Below are positions 35,159 through 48,224 of a DNA stretch of 64,000 bases, piece after piece. Source of the DNA: Gordionus sp. m RMFG-2023 (Eukaryota > Nematomorpha > Gordioida > Chordodea > Parachordodidae). The first letter of the stretch is position 1, and the number at the start of each line of letters is the position of its first letter. The translations under genes were made by a program, and so were the position numbers. The notes under the pieces are model-generated. The model ran no database searches. It worked only from the letters and a program-made list of their open reading frames with translations, and was not told the origin of the DNA. Location: the NCBI RefSeq assembly GCF_954871325.1, contig NC_088779.1:15440846-15504845 (forward strand), given 5' to 3'.

Positions 35159-37992
35159 TGTAGCCGTTGAAAAAAAGAAGAAATAAATTTAATATAATAT
35201 ACTAAATGTCAGTCATTTTCTGACATAATAATTAATTTTTCCTGGGGGATGGGAGTTGAAAGGAGTGAACACAAGTTCTTTTGTGAGGAAGAAGAGATGT
35301 TCGTTTGTTAAGAAGAGACATGGAAGCTGGACTGAATCACTTCGTATTTTGTATATGGTTTTGTTAATTATTATTATATTATTGAATATTTTTGGACCTT
35401 TACAATTTAATTAGATATTATTGAATAAAGTGGACTTTTACAATGGTGCCAAATGACGTCAGGATCCAAAGTTCTGGTAACACCACGCAATTATTAACCA
35501 CTATACGATGTGTCAGAAAGAGGTGAGGGGAAAATAAGATTTTGATATGAGTAGAGATTAAGGGATTTTCGCATTTTGTTTTAGATATTTGGCAAATAAG
35601 GAATATGATAGAAAGTATGTAATGAGTATTAGGGCTGAAAATAAAAATAAAATTATGAATTTATTTTATATATATAATGTATAATAATTATATATTACTT
35701 TGAAAGGGGCTTACTGTTGAGAACTAATGATATTGGATTCATTTTGGCCCATTTAAGACAATAATATTTGTGGTATTATATGTCTGAATTTACATTTTTA
35801 CATCCAATGTTTGACAATAAGTATTGTCTTATTATTTGGTAAGCCTTAAGACTCATTGAATGGAGAATAGGTTTCAATCATCCGGAAAACAGACCTCATG
35901 TAATGCAGGACAAAAAAGATTGCTTAATATTTAAATGTTTAGATAATGAGCAGGGATATATATGTAAGTATAGGGTTAGAAAAATATTAAATTGGTGATT
36001 GTAAGTGTGATTAAGATATATATTTGTGTAATTGATGGTTTATGAAAATATATATGGAAGTGGATTTTTTATAATGAAATATTTGTTATATAATTATTAA
36101 TTTTGGGTTTTTAAAGGGAGGGACATGTGTGAAATGGCTTATTATTAATTTACTATAGTGTGAGTGTAATTTTGGGTTTTTAAAGGTGTAGACACGTGTG
36201 AGATGACTTATTATTAATTAATGTTACTATAGTGTTATTGTTATATTATTAAGGGATCTATTGTGGGTGTGTTAATGTTGTTTATGTTGAAGTAATTAAC
36301 CATATGTAATGGTATGGATTTATATGATATATTGGTATATGTTTGATATTTTTGATATATATATAAATTTGGTATGGATTTATATGATATATTGGTATAG
36401 GTTTGATATTTTTGATATATATATAAATTTGGTATGGATTTATATGATATATTGGTATAGGTTTGATATTTTTGATATATATAAATTTGGTATGGATTTA
36501 TATGATACATTGGTATAAGTTTGATATTTGTGATATATATATAAATTTGGCATGGATTTATATGATATATTGGTAGAAATTATGATATTTAATTTTTTTT
36601 TAAATTATGAAATCTTTATAATTAATATATATATATTTTTTTTATATTTTAAAATTTTATAAAAATTTTTATTTGCATTTATTATACTATTTTCATTGTA
36701 TATGATGAGGTGAAAGGCAAATATGTTTATGGATAAGGTCAGCCATGTCTTGATGGGTATGCCTTAAAATAGAAATATTGTTTAGTTTAAATACTTGAGA
36801 AGGTTTTTGTTTTAGAATTTTTTATTTGTAGATGTATTTTGTGTATTACATTTTTTTTTTAATCTTTGTAATAATTTTATAGCACATTACATTTTACTAT
36901 GTATATTATGAACATATTTTTTTTTTTTAAAAAAATTCAGATTATTTTATATTTTGAATGTTATATTAAAAATTCTCTATATGTATACCATATAGCACAT
37001 TATATTCTTAATTTTTGTTACTTTGCATTCTACATTTCTGTGAATCTGTACTAGATGTGATGGCAGGGTTAGGTAGAAATGGTATATTTTTCTTAGGATA
37101 CTGAGTAATTCCTTGAAGAAAAATATTTTATTTTCTACATATTATATATTTTTCCTCCTTATAAAATATTAAATTTATGTCTATACATATTCCTTCTAAT
37201 TTTGTTTAAAATCTTTGTTCGGCAAATTTTCGCAATTATTTTTAATACCTAAAAATGGATTTGTCTATCTATTTTGGATATTTATAAAAAATTTAGCTTT
37301 GTTTTTTTAAAATGACAGAAGGAAAATTATATGTTGTTGAAATTGCATTTCAAACATAAACCATTTGTTCACATTACAGTATTATATGTAAAATCATTAT
37401 TTCCTAATCTCCATTAATCAGACCACGAATAATGTATAATATAACTCGTATTTTCCAGATGCATGAAATTATTATGTTTTGCTTGTATATTATATTGTTA
37501 ATATTACTGTTCCATAGATTATAAATATGGATACCCCGATGTCATTATTGTTAATATGTTTTCCAGCGATTATATATTGAAATGTCCGGGAGATATTATA
37601 CTATAAATCATCATAAAAGGAGACGATTCGATACAATGCCACCAGAAAGAGAGGGACGCTGGGCCTGTGAAGGGTGGGCGTGTTGTAGCCGTTGAAAAAA
37701 GAAGAAATAAATTTAATATAATATACTAAATGTCAGTCATTTTCTGACATTATAATTAATTTTTTCCTGGGGGGATGGGAGTTGAAAGGAGTGAACACAT
37801 GTTCTTTTGTGAGGAAGAAGACATGTTCTTTTGTGAGGAAGAAGACATGTTCGTTTGTTAAGAAGAAAACATGGAAGCTGGACTGAATCAATTCGTATTT
37901 TGTATATGGTTTTGTATATATTATTATATTATTAAATATTTTTGGACCTTTACAATTTAATTGGATATTATTGAATAAAGTGGACTTTTACA
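35159..37992 (+). mobile_element. non-coding LTR retroelement (TRIM/LARD-like)
   Basis: Two direct long terminal repeats: 35159-35442 (284 bp) and 37684-37992 (309 bp), each TGTAGCCGTT at the start and GGACTTTTACA at the end (TG...CA). They are nearly identical apart from a short tandem duplication in the right one, which points to a young insertion. One base inside the left LTR is TGGTGCCAAATGACGTC, a plausible primer-binding site; a purine-rich stretch (AGAAAGAGAGGGACGC) lies upstream of the right LTR. The 2.2-kb interior has no gag-pol or other coding region, so it must be non-autonomous. No clear target duplication was found. Confidence 0.8.
36306..36575. repeat. ~60-bp tandem array inside the LTR element
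   Basis: About four and a half units of TTGGTATGGATTTATATGAT followed by ATATTGGTATAGGTTTGATA and an ATATATAT tail. The period yields open frames on both strands, which are not genes. Confidence 0.88.
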
Positions 37993-38113
37993 ATTTGGAC
38001 TTTTACACTAACCTAAGTCCAACCCATTAAAAATGAAAAATTTTTTTAATTCGCTTTTATTTGATACCCATATCATTATTTTATGTTGATAAAAATATTC
38101 CTGATGTCCCAAG

Positions 38114-39031
38114 TAGAGGTCTGCAACGTGATCTTTTCGCAGCCCGAGACCGAATTATAAAAACCTTGTCCAAGCCCGATCCGAGCCCGAATTCAAATTT
38201 TTTTTAAATTTGAATATTAATATTATATTAACCAAAAATAATTAAATCATGTTTGTTACCTTAATAAGAGTTTATTTGATAGCCATAATAAAATCAATTT
38301 ATATTAAATTGTATTTTATTTAAATTGAAAACATATATAATTTATTCAGTTTAATTAAAAAAGTTGAAATACAATCGAATTTAAAAATTATTGCCATATA
38401 TAAAAATAATGTGCATGATATAAATCATTCATTATCAATAGTATCACATAGTGAATATTTGTTATATATAAATAATGAGAAATCCAGTTTAAACAAGTCC
38501 TCCTATCCCCAAAGGCCCTACCAGCCTCTGAAAAAAGATCTTTCACTACTAGACTAGGAAGCAGGGATCGTCAGGAATTTAAGAACAAAACACTTAAATT
38601 GGGAAAGTCGTCTTGATAAGTCTTCCACCAATTTAAGATTTGGTAAACTATTTTAAATATTGAAAATTTGAGGCTATTTAATTAAATAGATATTAGATAA
38701 ATATATTTTAATTAATCTGATAGAATATGACATAAATAAAGTATGCAATAATAACACAAACATTTAATAACAAAATAGTTTGGTGAACAGATGTTATGTG
38801 AAATATTAATTGAAGATGACGTGTTATTCTGCTGACATTCTAATGATGAAATTGTGTAGATAAAAAATGCGTGTTATTTTAATTGTCACTATGCATTAAA
38901 ATAATTATTTAGGATCAGGCTTTGTGTCGGACACCTCTTACAATCTGACCCAAACCCGAAAATAAAAAGTTTTTTATGTCCGAATCCAAGCTCTGGTAGG
39001 GTCGGGCTACAGCAACCCATGCATACCTCTA
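38114..39031 (-). mobile_element. decayed hAT, TAGAGGTCTGCA family
   Basis: Left TAGAGGTCTGCAACGTG, right CATGCATACCTCTA; flanks GTCCCAAG and CTCCTAAT agree at 5 of 8 positions, so the target duplication has decayed. GC-motif subterminal regions (GCCCGAGACCGAA; GGGTCGGGCT) tie it to the small TIR elements at 29128 and 60672. A minus-strand hAT dimerisation scrap (SSL-type then AFGDRRTCLNWIS) lies near 38430-38590, so this may be closest to the autonomous parent of those MITEs. Confidence 0.7.
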
Positions 39032-40947
39032 CTCCTAATACCTAAATCCCCCCACCTAGGGTAATTATTATCATTACATTCAAAAGACTTTTTAATCACT
39101 TTTTATATAATACCCTATCAAATATTTACTTTTAATTACCCCCCCCCCCCCATCCTTCAACCCATTAAGACTAAGAGTGAATACTTTCAATCAAAAGATA
39201 ATTAAATTAGATTTTCTTTGATACCTATATCGATATTTTGTGTTGATTAAAGAAAACTTTAAAAATAAATAAATAACAATAAAATTTGAGAACCAGTGAA
39301 AGCATATAACTGCTGCGATGAGAACATAGCGCTGCTGTTGCGACAAATGTTCAGTTATCATATTTAATTATGAGTTCAATTCCAATATTGCTACACTTTG
39401 TCACAAAATATAATGACAAAAGTAGTAACAAAATGTGACAATATTTTTATTTTATAATTAATTTTTTTTATTAACTATTACAAGTACTGAATGTGTTTTA
39501 TTGTAAATGATTTATAATTATTTCACCCACCTATATACTAAAATCTTTTTCCCATTTATAATTTTAAAAATTTAAATTGTGAGCCAATCATATTGGTGGC
39601 GGTACGTCAAATAGTGTTTTAATTTAATTTTTACTTTAAAAATTTTTCATATTACATAAATTTATTGTAAATATTAACTTTGTCAACTACGGCATTCGTT
39701 GTTGCATGACAAAGCGCAATCTTTTTCAAAATATTTACATGCATTCTTTCTTTTAATATCTTGGCAATTTGATAATTGATTTGTGCAAAGGAGAGCTATA
39801 ATATTATATTTAAAATGATATAAACAAAAGAGTCAGATATAAGATTTTAAAATAAATATATTAAATTAGCCTATCCACTAAATATAAAATACATTAAAAT
39901 CTACCTTCCCCATAATTTAATCTATTAAAAACAATTTTATTTTCGCAAAACAATATTTGAAGAATGCACTATTTTTCGTATCACGTCAATACCGCGAAAC
40001 ATTTTTCGCAAAATGTATTATAGCGAATGCATTTCCAATATATTATTGTGAATACAATATCTACAATCCATTACATTGAATGTATTACCGCGAATGTAAT
40101 ATCGTGAATATATTATCGTGCATTATTGCTAATGTATAGCGAGTGCATTATTGTGAATGCATTAATGATTTATTTATATTTGACAATTGGGTTGTATAAT
40201 TAATATAAAGTATTAATTTGCTGCTTGTACATTTTTTCTACTTTATAATAAGGAGTTCATCAATTAATATATTTCTATTTTTAACTATTTAGAAAACTAT
40301 AATTTTGTTACCTTTTAAAGTTTTAAAATCACATTAAAATATTAAAACAGTATATAAAAATATATAAAATTACTAAATAAAATTATATATATATAATAAG
40401 CATAGAAGGAGCTTAATTTAATAATGAATAAGTACCTAAAATCAAGTATAAATGTGTTTAAAAATTTCTAGTTAAAGTTTTTGTTTAAGAAATAACGATT
40501 CGCGATGTTCGTTTTATAAAAAATTCTTCGCGGATAAAATTTTTTTAAAAAAATATGTAGACTGGAAAAAATTGCCGTTAGTTGATATGACTATTGGATT
40601 AAATATAAAGTTATTTAATTTTGAATATTTATTAATTTTTTTTATTTTCCCCGCAAGTAAGAGGGTTATTTATGAAGGAAAGGAGGAGAGACCATGATTT
40701 TTTTTACCTGCTCTAAAGATTTCTACTATATTCTAAATCATTTAGCAAGTTCAACCTTTTTCAAAAAACTAGAGATCCAGCCTAATAGACGTTTTTATAT
40801 TTATATTGCGCATTATTTTTCAACCTACTTATATATTATAGTCGGCAAAATAATTATTTTTAATCAAAATTTAATTTGAAACTATTTTATGGATATTCTT
40901 GTTTTGTGTCAATTAAATTATACCATTTATGCTTTAGCAATCTATCA
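39032..40947. other. AT-rich stretch, nothing assigned
   Basis: Contains a poly-C run near 39140-39151 and, near 39960-40160, an irregular series of GCGAATGCATTA / GTGAATATATTA motifs. No gene recognised. Confidence 0.5.
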
Positions 40948-43323
40948 ATTATTCACAGGCGCGTACGCAGGAATTTGGTGTGGAAGAGGGGGGGGGGATT
41001 AAATTCTTTTAAAATAAATTCATTGTTATTTAAAAATATCAAGCATAAATTTTTTTAGGACTAGTAACTATTTCTAATACAAAATTTTAAATTAATGTGA
41101 ATTATAAAAAATAAATATATAAATCGGCATATAGAAAACTATAAAATAATGTGAATTAAAAAAATATTAAACGGATATGACCGACGGCATATAAAAAACT
41201 ACAACATAAATGTGAATTATAAAATATTAAGTGGATATAACCAGCATATAAATCACTATAACATAAATGACCCAAAATAGAAATTTAAATTTTTTGAGCC
41301 TTTAAAATTTATATATAAAGTATAAAAATTTAAATGTTGGAAATATAAATTCTTACAAAAGTTTCTTAGGAATAATTGTATTTTGTATGTAATAACTGAA
41401 AAATTATTCATGAAAAAATATAATTCGCACAAAAAATATTATTAAGAAGCATATTATAAATTTATAATGTAAAATCCAATCATTGGGATTGGGTTAATTT
41501 TTCAATTATCTCATCTGTGCTTGGCATCAAATGCCTATGAATATTCAAAATATTGTCAGAATTTGTACTCCTTAGGTATGTTTTATTCTTCTTAAAGAAG
41601 AGAATGTTCTCTCATTAGTTGCAGTACTAATGTGAAAAGTTATTAATATTAATAATTTTAGTACACAGGGAAAATAATCTTAAAGATGTTTGAAATGATG
41701 CAAAGCATCCATAGCATTTTTTGGGACTATATCAACCATAGTTAATCTTTTATACTATAGTTGGCATTTATCTAATAAGGTATCATAAGATAAACATCTT
41801 TATGAAAAAAATCTGATAAATAATTTATTTTTTTTCTATTACCATCTGAAAAAAGAGTTTTGTGGAAGTAATATCTGCAGAGGCAGACTGTTAAGTGCTG
41901 CCTGATGAATTAAAACCCGTTCATTTATTTGGGTAATAAATGTATCTAAGAGAGGGATGAAGACATTTATTTTATAATACTCTTCTACTGACCCTATATT
42001 AATGTTAGGACGATGAGCTTGCCTCGCTGCAAGTCGAGGGAGACAAATGTTAAACTCGTATAGCTCTGCTTTAGACTCAAGAATAACATATAAAATATGA
42101 AATTCTTAAACAACATTAGCCTTAATTTCCCTGATTTCTAATAAAATGCTCTCCGCTATTCTCATCGTCTCAATCAAGTCAATGTTATATTTTTGAAAAT
42201 ACATAAAATAGTTGTATAAAATACATTCTAATGAGAAAAAAAGTATAAGTATTGAATTTAATGATTTACTTGCTTCTGAATATCTCCTTCAGGCAATTGT
42301 GATTTAAGCATTAATAATCGACTCTTCTAAATCTATAAAAGCTGTTACTGTTTGATGGCGAAGACTCTAACTCGTTGGAAAAGCTTTTTGCAATGTCCTT
42401 CTCCTTGTTGGACAAGGATTTTCAGAAATAATTCTGTTTACAGAATCCAATGTTTTAAATTTTACACCACGAAAATTACCTTCATTATCATTATTATTGA
42501 AATTCAAGCTTCCTGAATCCAAATGGCCAAGTAATTCTAGTCCCTGCAATCCACAATATAGAATGACCTAAATAGTTAGCTTGATCTTACATCTATTTTC
42601 TTTTGCTATTTTAATCCTATTTTTGTTAATATGTGATAAAATAGGAATCATATCCCCACAATTTATTTGAAGAAATAATAGGTTCCCAGCGTTTGTGATA
42701 ATTTGTTTTTTGATGATTGTCAAAAATTTCTCCAGCATCTTTGTACATGTTGACTTAACTAACAGGACTCATATCTTGCGATAAGCTCAATTGTCTCAGA
42801 TAGAGAATTCTAGCCATAACCATCTAGTAAAATAGCTGTTTTAAAATTTTAACTTTCAATTAGCACATAAAGTTTGTGGATATTAAAATTTTTTAAATAA
42901 AATTTTATCATAGGTATCTTTAATAAGCTTATGTCTTACTTCTAGGCTAATTATAAAATGTTATAAAATTATTTTTCTTTTTTGTAAGATGACTAGGATT
43001 TTCATCATCAACAATATGTTTAAAAAAATTTCTTATGTCCATAATTATTATTTGGCTAGAAATTTAAAAATAATAGATAAATATTACGCCAGAAAAACTT
43101 GAAATCGAAATTAATTGATAAAATAACTTAGTAAATGAATGTGATAAATAAATGTAATTAAATATATACTTAAAAAGAAAGAATGGAATAAATATTATAA
43201 AATACAACTGAATATAAACAATAATATTTTTTAAAAATTTATCCGGCATCTGCATTTTTTAGCTTGGGGGGAGGGGATTTGTCCCCCTGCCCCCCCCCCG
43301 CTGCGTACGCGCCTGATTATTCA
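40948..43323 (-). mobile_element. decayed hAT (ZMYM1/DUF4371-like), CAGGCGCGTACGCAG ends
   Basis: Element 40956-43315 (2,360 bp) with ends CAGGCGCGTACGCAGG and CTGCGTACGCGCCTG and a perfect 8-bp duplication ATTATTCA on both sides. G-rich and C-rich runs adjoin each end. Minus-strand transposase scraps: KFKTLDSVNRIISENPCPTR (42367-42549) and, near 41530-41640, an ATNER-type C-terminal region followed by a STNSDNILNIHRH-like stretch, as in hATs related to ZMYM1/DUF4371. Many stops; inactive. Confidence 0.85.
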
Positions 43324-43500
43324 ATAAAATTTTTAAAATTGAAAGAGGAAGAAATTATCAATGTTAACCGAAATTTCCATTAAATTCAATCAACAGAATT
43401 TAAGGTTATGCACATTCAAAGTTGGACAAACAAAATTCGAACTTTCTAACATGTAAAAAATTCATTTTTTTTAATTAAACTTTACAATTCGACAAAAACA

Positions 43501-43810
43501 TTAACATTTAAAATTAATTTGAGTAAAATGTTGTAGTAGCAATCGATTTGCTGCAACTTGTTTTTTTTTCATTGAAACTTCAACGCACACCCTATCATTT
43601 TGCTTAATAATTGAGTTATGTAAACAGCTTTTTATCGTAAACCACATGAAATGTACTAATTCCTGACCTATTGTTCTGCGGGTGCCAGATCGATCTTCTT
43701 GGCTCAATATGAATGTTTCAACAGAATCAACATTTCCCATAGTACGAGCTGTGCGTGTTCGACCACTACCATGTCGTTTTACTGCTGATCAGGTAGACAT
43801 CAATTTTTCA
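43501..43810 (-). pseudogene. mariner-like transposase fragment
   Basis: Minus frame: VKRHGSGRTRTARTMGNVDS, then VETFILSQEDRSGTRRTIGQ, then after a jump NDRVCVEVSMKKKQVAANRLL. This follows the order of the N-terminal helix-turn-helix linker (GSGRPRTART..N...VE..I.SQE...GTHR..RQ) and a later region (NDRVY.P...KK.VAA.RLL) of mariner-like transposases known from invertebrates, with most of the part between deleted. Element ends not found. Confidence 0.6.
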
Positions 43811-44280
43811 ATCAAGATTTAAGTCAGATCGGTTTTTGTTAAAAATTTTTTAAAACCTTTTAGTTTTGTAATTCTCTTGTCTTAAAATTTTAACTAAATT
43901 CAAACTCAAGTCATTTTTACTGAAAACTCTTTTTATTTTTCATTATCGTCTGCTTATATGTATAGTTTGATAAAAAATAAATTTTGCATGAAAAGTCCGA
44001 ATATTGCTTGCCTAACTTAAAATGTCCATAACTTAAGACCCTGTTGATAAAATTTGATCATATTTGTAGAAAACATTGTTAATTCCCAAGCTCAAATTCA
44101 AAAATTTTATTGAATTATTTTTAGAATTAACAAATTTATTGCTTATTAAATTTGCATTAAAATAAATTAAAATAAAATCTCTACGTTCATATTATTTTTT
44201 TCCCTTACCAAATCTATAACAATATTACTATATTTATTAAATTTGATACTTAGGATTCATTTTTTTATTTAAATAAAAAT

Positions 44281-47190
44281 ATGAATATGAAAGCTAGGGC
44301 GTTCCCTCCAAGCGACGCGCAGGGTGTAGACCTCCATCTTGTGAAAAGTAAAGTAAAGGTCAAAGCAAAGAAGACAAGATTAGCAAGTTTGAATATTGGG
44401 ACGCTTAAAGGTAAGACGAGAGAGTTGGCATCAATGTTGAACAAGAGAAAAGTTGATATAGCGTGCATACAAGAGACGAAATGGAAAGGTCAGAAGACTT
44501 TAATGATTGGAGATGGGTATAAATTGTACTATAATGGAATTGTTAGCAATAGAAACGGTGTCGGCATCCTCAGTCAAGATCTAACCTCCTCAGTAGTAAA
44601 AGTCAACAGGATCTCTGATAGACTAATGAAGATAAAACTCTGCATTAGTCAATCAATACTACACATCCTTTCAGTATATGCTCCTCAAACGGGTTTCAAG
44701 GAAGAAGAGAAAGATGACTTTAGAGCTATCCTTGATAAAGCGATAATGGAAATCCCTAAAGATGACCTAGTCATAATTGGTGGTGACTTAAATGCGCATG
44801 TGGGGAAAGCAAGAGATAGCTACAAAAGGAATCATGGTGGTCTTGGATATGGGAGAGCACGTACTGAAATTTGCGCAAGCCTTCGACCTTGCCTTAACCA
44901 ACACCTACTATAGGAAAAAAGACAGTCATTTAATAACATACGAAAGTGGTACAAGGAAAATACAGATAGATTACATGCTAATCTCTCGCAGAAGATTAAA
45001 AGATGTAATAGACTGCAAAGTCATCCCAGGCGAAGAATCGCCGCACAACACAAGCTACTAGTCATGGATTTACACATCTCAAATAAATACCCTCAAAACA
45101 AGATAAAACTGGAACCATGCATCAAATGGGGCAAATTAAAAAAAACAATGACAGATGCCTTTGCAATCAATGCAAATATTGAAACAATAGATTCCTCACA
45201 AGTCAGTGAAAAAATGTGAACAGACCTTTCATCCAGATTAATAGACACTGCCAAATCGACACTAGGCTTGACAAGGGGAGGTAACAAATCATACAAAGAA
45301 CTATGGTGGGGGAATGAAGAGATACAAATCACTATACAGGAGAAAAAAGCCCTTTATAAAATGGTACAAATCCAAAAACCCAGATGACAAGACAAGATAA
45401 AAATCCAAGAGAATAGCTACAAAGGCGGTGGCTAGGGCCAAATCTATGGCATACAATAACATGTATGAAGAACTACATACCAAAGAAGGGCAAAATAAAA
45501 TATACAGATTAGCCAATCAGCGAGAAAAGAATTCTAGGGATATAAACGGAGCTCCGAAAGTAATCAAGTATAAAGATGGGAAATTGATAATAAAGGAAAA
45601 AGAAATAATAAATAGATGGAAAGAATATTTTCAGGAGCTTCTCAACTTTAATCTCCACATACTACATCTAGACGAACACTCCCCATGTCAAAACCTTGTA
45701 CAGCCTATAACAGAACAAGAAATAATCACATGCCTCAAGCATATGAAAAACAACAAACCTAGGGGTCCAGACGATATTCTAATAGAAAGCCTTAAAGTAC
45801 TAGGAGATGATGGATTACATCTCTTCACAAATCTGTACAATAAAATACTTGGAAATGAAGAGGTTCCCCAAAAATGGAGGCAGAGCTATCTAATTCCTAT
45901 CTTCAAAAATAAAGGGGATCCACACAATTGTCAAAATTACAGGGGCATAAAACTAATGTCACACTGTCTAAAACTATACGAAAAAATAATAGAAAAAAGA
46001 TTAAGAGACATAATCGAAATAGGAGAGACTCAGTTTGGCTTTATGTCTGGAAGATCAACAACTGATGCTATCCACGCAATTAGGCAAATGAGTGAAAAAT
46101 ACAGAGAAAAGAACGAAAAGCTACACATGGTCTTTTTCGATCTAGAAAAGGCCTTCGATAGAATCCCAAGAAAACTTATCTGGTGGGCGCTACGCCACAA
46201 AAAGATTCCCGAAAAATATATAAGAATAATACAGGATATGTATATAAGCCATACAACAATGGTCCGTAGCACAACAGGTACTTCAGCAGGCTTCACAATA
46301 GCCGAAAGAGTTCATCAAGGTTCGGCTCTCAGCCCACTTCTCTTCATTACAGTAATAGATGTATTAGCACAGTCTATACCTCAAACAGTCCCGTGGAATA
46401 TGATATTTGCAGATGATATTGTGATACTTGCCGAATCCAAGGATGAAATGAAAGAAATATTAGTGAGTTGGATAAATATCCTAGAAAAGCACGGACTAAA
46501 AGTAAATAGAGAAAAGACAGAGTATATGGTGATAGGAGGAGATGAAACAAAGAGTATTGATATAAATGAATCGCAGATATCGGCAAGAAAGCTGCAAATA
46601 TTTGGGCTCCACTATACAAATAAACGGCACAATAGAAAAAGAGATAAAGAGTAAAATTAATCAAGGGTGGTTAAAGTGGAGATCTTTATCTCGAGTGCTA
46701 TTTGACAAAAGAATCCCACACAAATTAAAGGGAAAAATTTACAGTTCCATAGTACAACCAACTATTCTATATAGTTCGGAAACATGGCCAACCAAAGAAT
46801 CAGACGAGAGAAGTCTACAAACTATGGAGATGAGAATGCTGAGGATGATTTCTGGGGTAACAAGAAAGAAGTGCGAAGTACAAGAATACTAATTAGTTTA
46901 AAGGTGGTGCCCATTAAGATTAAGTTAATGGTAAACAGACTTAGGTGGTATGGGCACACAATGAGAAGGCCTATGAACTACATTGGAAATAAGGTTGAGA
47001 GTTTAGAAGTGATGGGCAAACGTAAAAGAGGAAGGCCAAAACTTCAATGTGGCCATAAAGTTAGAACCAATTTAAAGAAGTATAAATTAGATAAAAGTGA
47101 TTGTATGAATAACAAAAAGTGGAGAGAGATGTTGAAGGAGCTTACCACCAGAAAAGGTGAAAGCTAAAGAGAAAAAAAAATATTATTAAA
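44281..47190 (+). mobile_element. RTE-like LINE, near full length, with several frame breaks
   Basis: Non-LTR retrotransposon encoding an APE-type endonuclease and a reverse transcriptase. Endonuclease part 44281-44913 then 44792-45061: LASLNIGTLKGKTRELASML, IACIQETKWKG, VIIGGDLNAHVGK, and IQIDYMLISRR. A weaker linker spans 45062-45427. RT part 45428-46654: NYRGIKLMSHCLKLYEKIIE, FFDLEKAFDRIP, HQGSALSPLLF, and the catalytic FADD box at 46406-46417. The C-terminal part continues in another frame (46566-47167: ILYSSETWPTKES, LRWYGHTMRRPM, KRKRGRPKLQ). There are roughly half a dozen frameshifts or stops, so it is dead. It ends in an A-rich tail near 47165-47190. Clade assignment is from motif style. 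Confidence 0.85.
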
Positions 47191-48224
47191 ATTAAAATAA
47201 AAGGTGGAATAGGATTTCTTGCTTCTGAAATTTATTAGCATTAATCATCATTTTATTTCCAAAATATGAATTTTAAATTTAAAATTATCATAACTGTTTG
47301 ATTTTTATATCAATATATTTTTTTATAGAATGTCAACCATTTTTTGATAACATTTTTTCTAGTTTTTTTTATATATGGATTTTTTAAGATTATTGTAAAA
47401 AAAATATTATTCGATTTTGTGAAAAGATAAAAAAATTTCTTAATTTAATGATATTATTATTGAATTTTTTTTTTAACATTGATATAAAATTTTTAAATTC
47501 ATGATGAAAATTCTGGATCATTATTATCATTATTTTGATTTTTAAGATTAATAAAAAAGAAATATTTTGGAAAATCAATAAAAAATTTGCTAAAAAATTA
47601 TTATTGAAAATATTATTCATATTAAATTTTAAGTGCTCTACTTTATTTCTTTTTGTATTTGAAATTTAATCATAAATTTTATAAATAATCTTAATTTTGG
47701 TAATCTCTTAATTTTTTGGTATTTTCTTCTTAATTTTGTATTAGTTATAAGCTGAGTATTTTTTGGGTTAGTTTTATAATTTGTAATTTTTGTTAATTTT
47801 TGTGTAACTTTTACAAATTTGTTAAAAATGTCTGCCAATATTTTTTAAACGAGAAGATAATATTATTTATTAGTAATCATATATAAATCGTAGTCATTTT
47901 AATCCAATATATTTTCAAACATCTTCATAAAAAATGGCAGTTAATGTTTTTGAAGTGAGTAATTAATATTATTAATGATTACAATTAGCTTTACCCAATT
48001 ATTTTCAAAAATCAATTTTCAGGGTCACTAATTTTTTTGAGCTATAAAATATGTGTTAAAATTTTCAAAATTGTTGAATAGGAACATTTAGTTAATAATT
48101 ATTACGAATTTAATTATGTTACGCGTTTTAAAGGAGGGTCTTCTTTTTAATGACAATTTCCACGTTTACCCAGGTTAGACAGTCTCCCCTCTGATATTTT
48201 TTTTACCATTTTTGATGGTCTTGA
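47191..48224. other. AT-rich stretch, nothing assigned
   Basis: Very AT-rich with minus open frames (47390-47620, 47638-47838) rich in Asn, Lys, Ile and Phe, as expected of composition. No gene recognised. Confidence 0.5.

Noticed and set aside
36241-36518. Tyr/Ile-rich repeat proteins on both strands
   Set aside because: Made by a 60-bp tandem array inside a non-coding LTR element.
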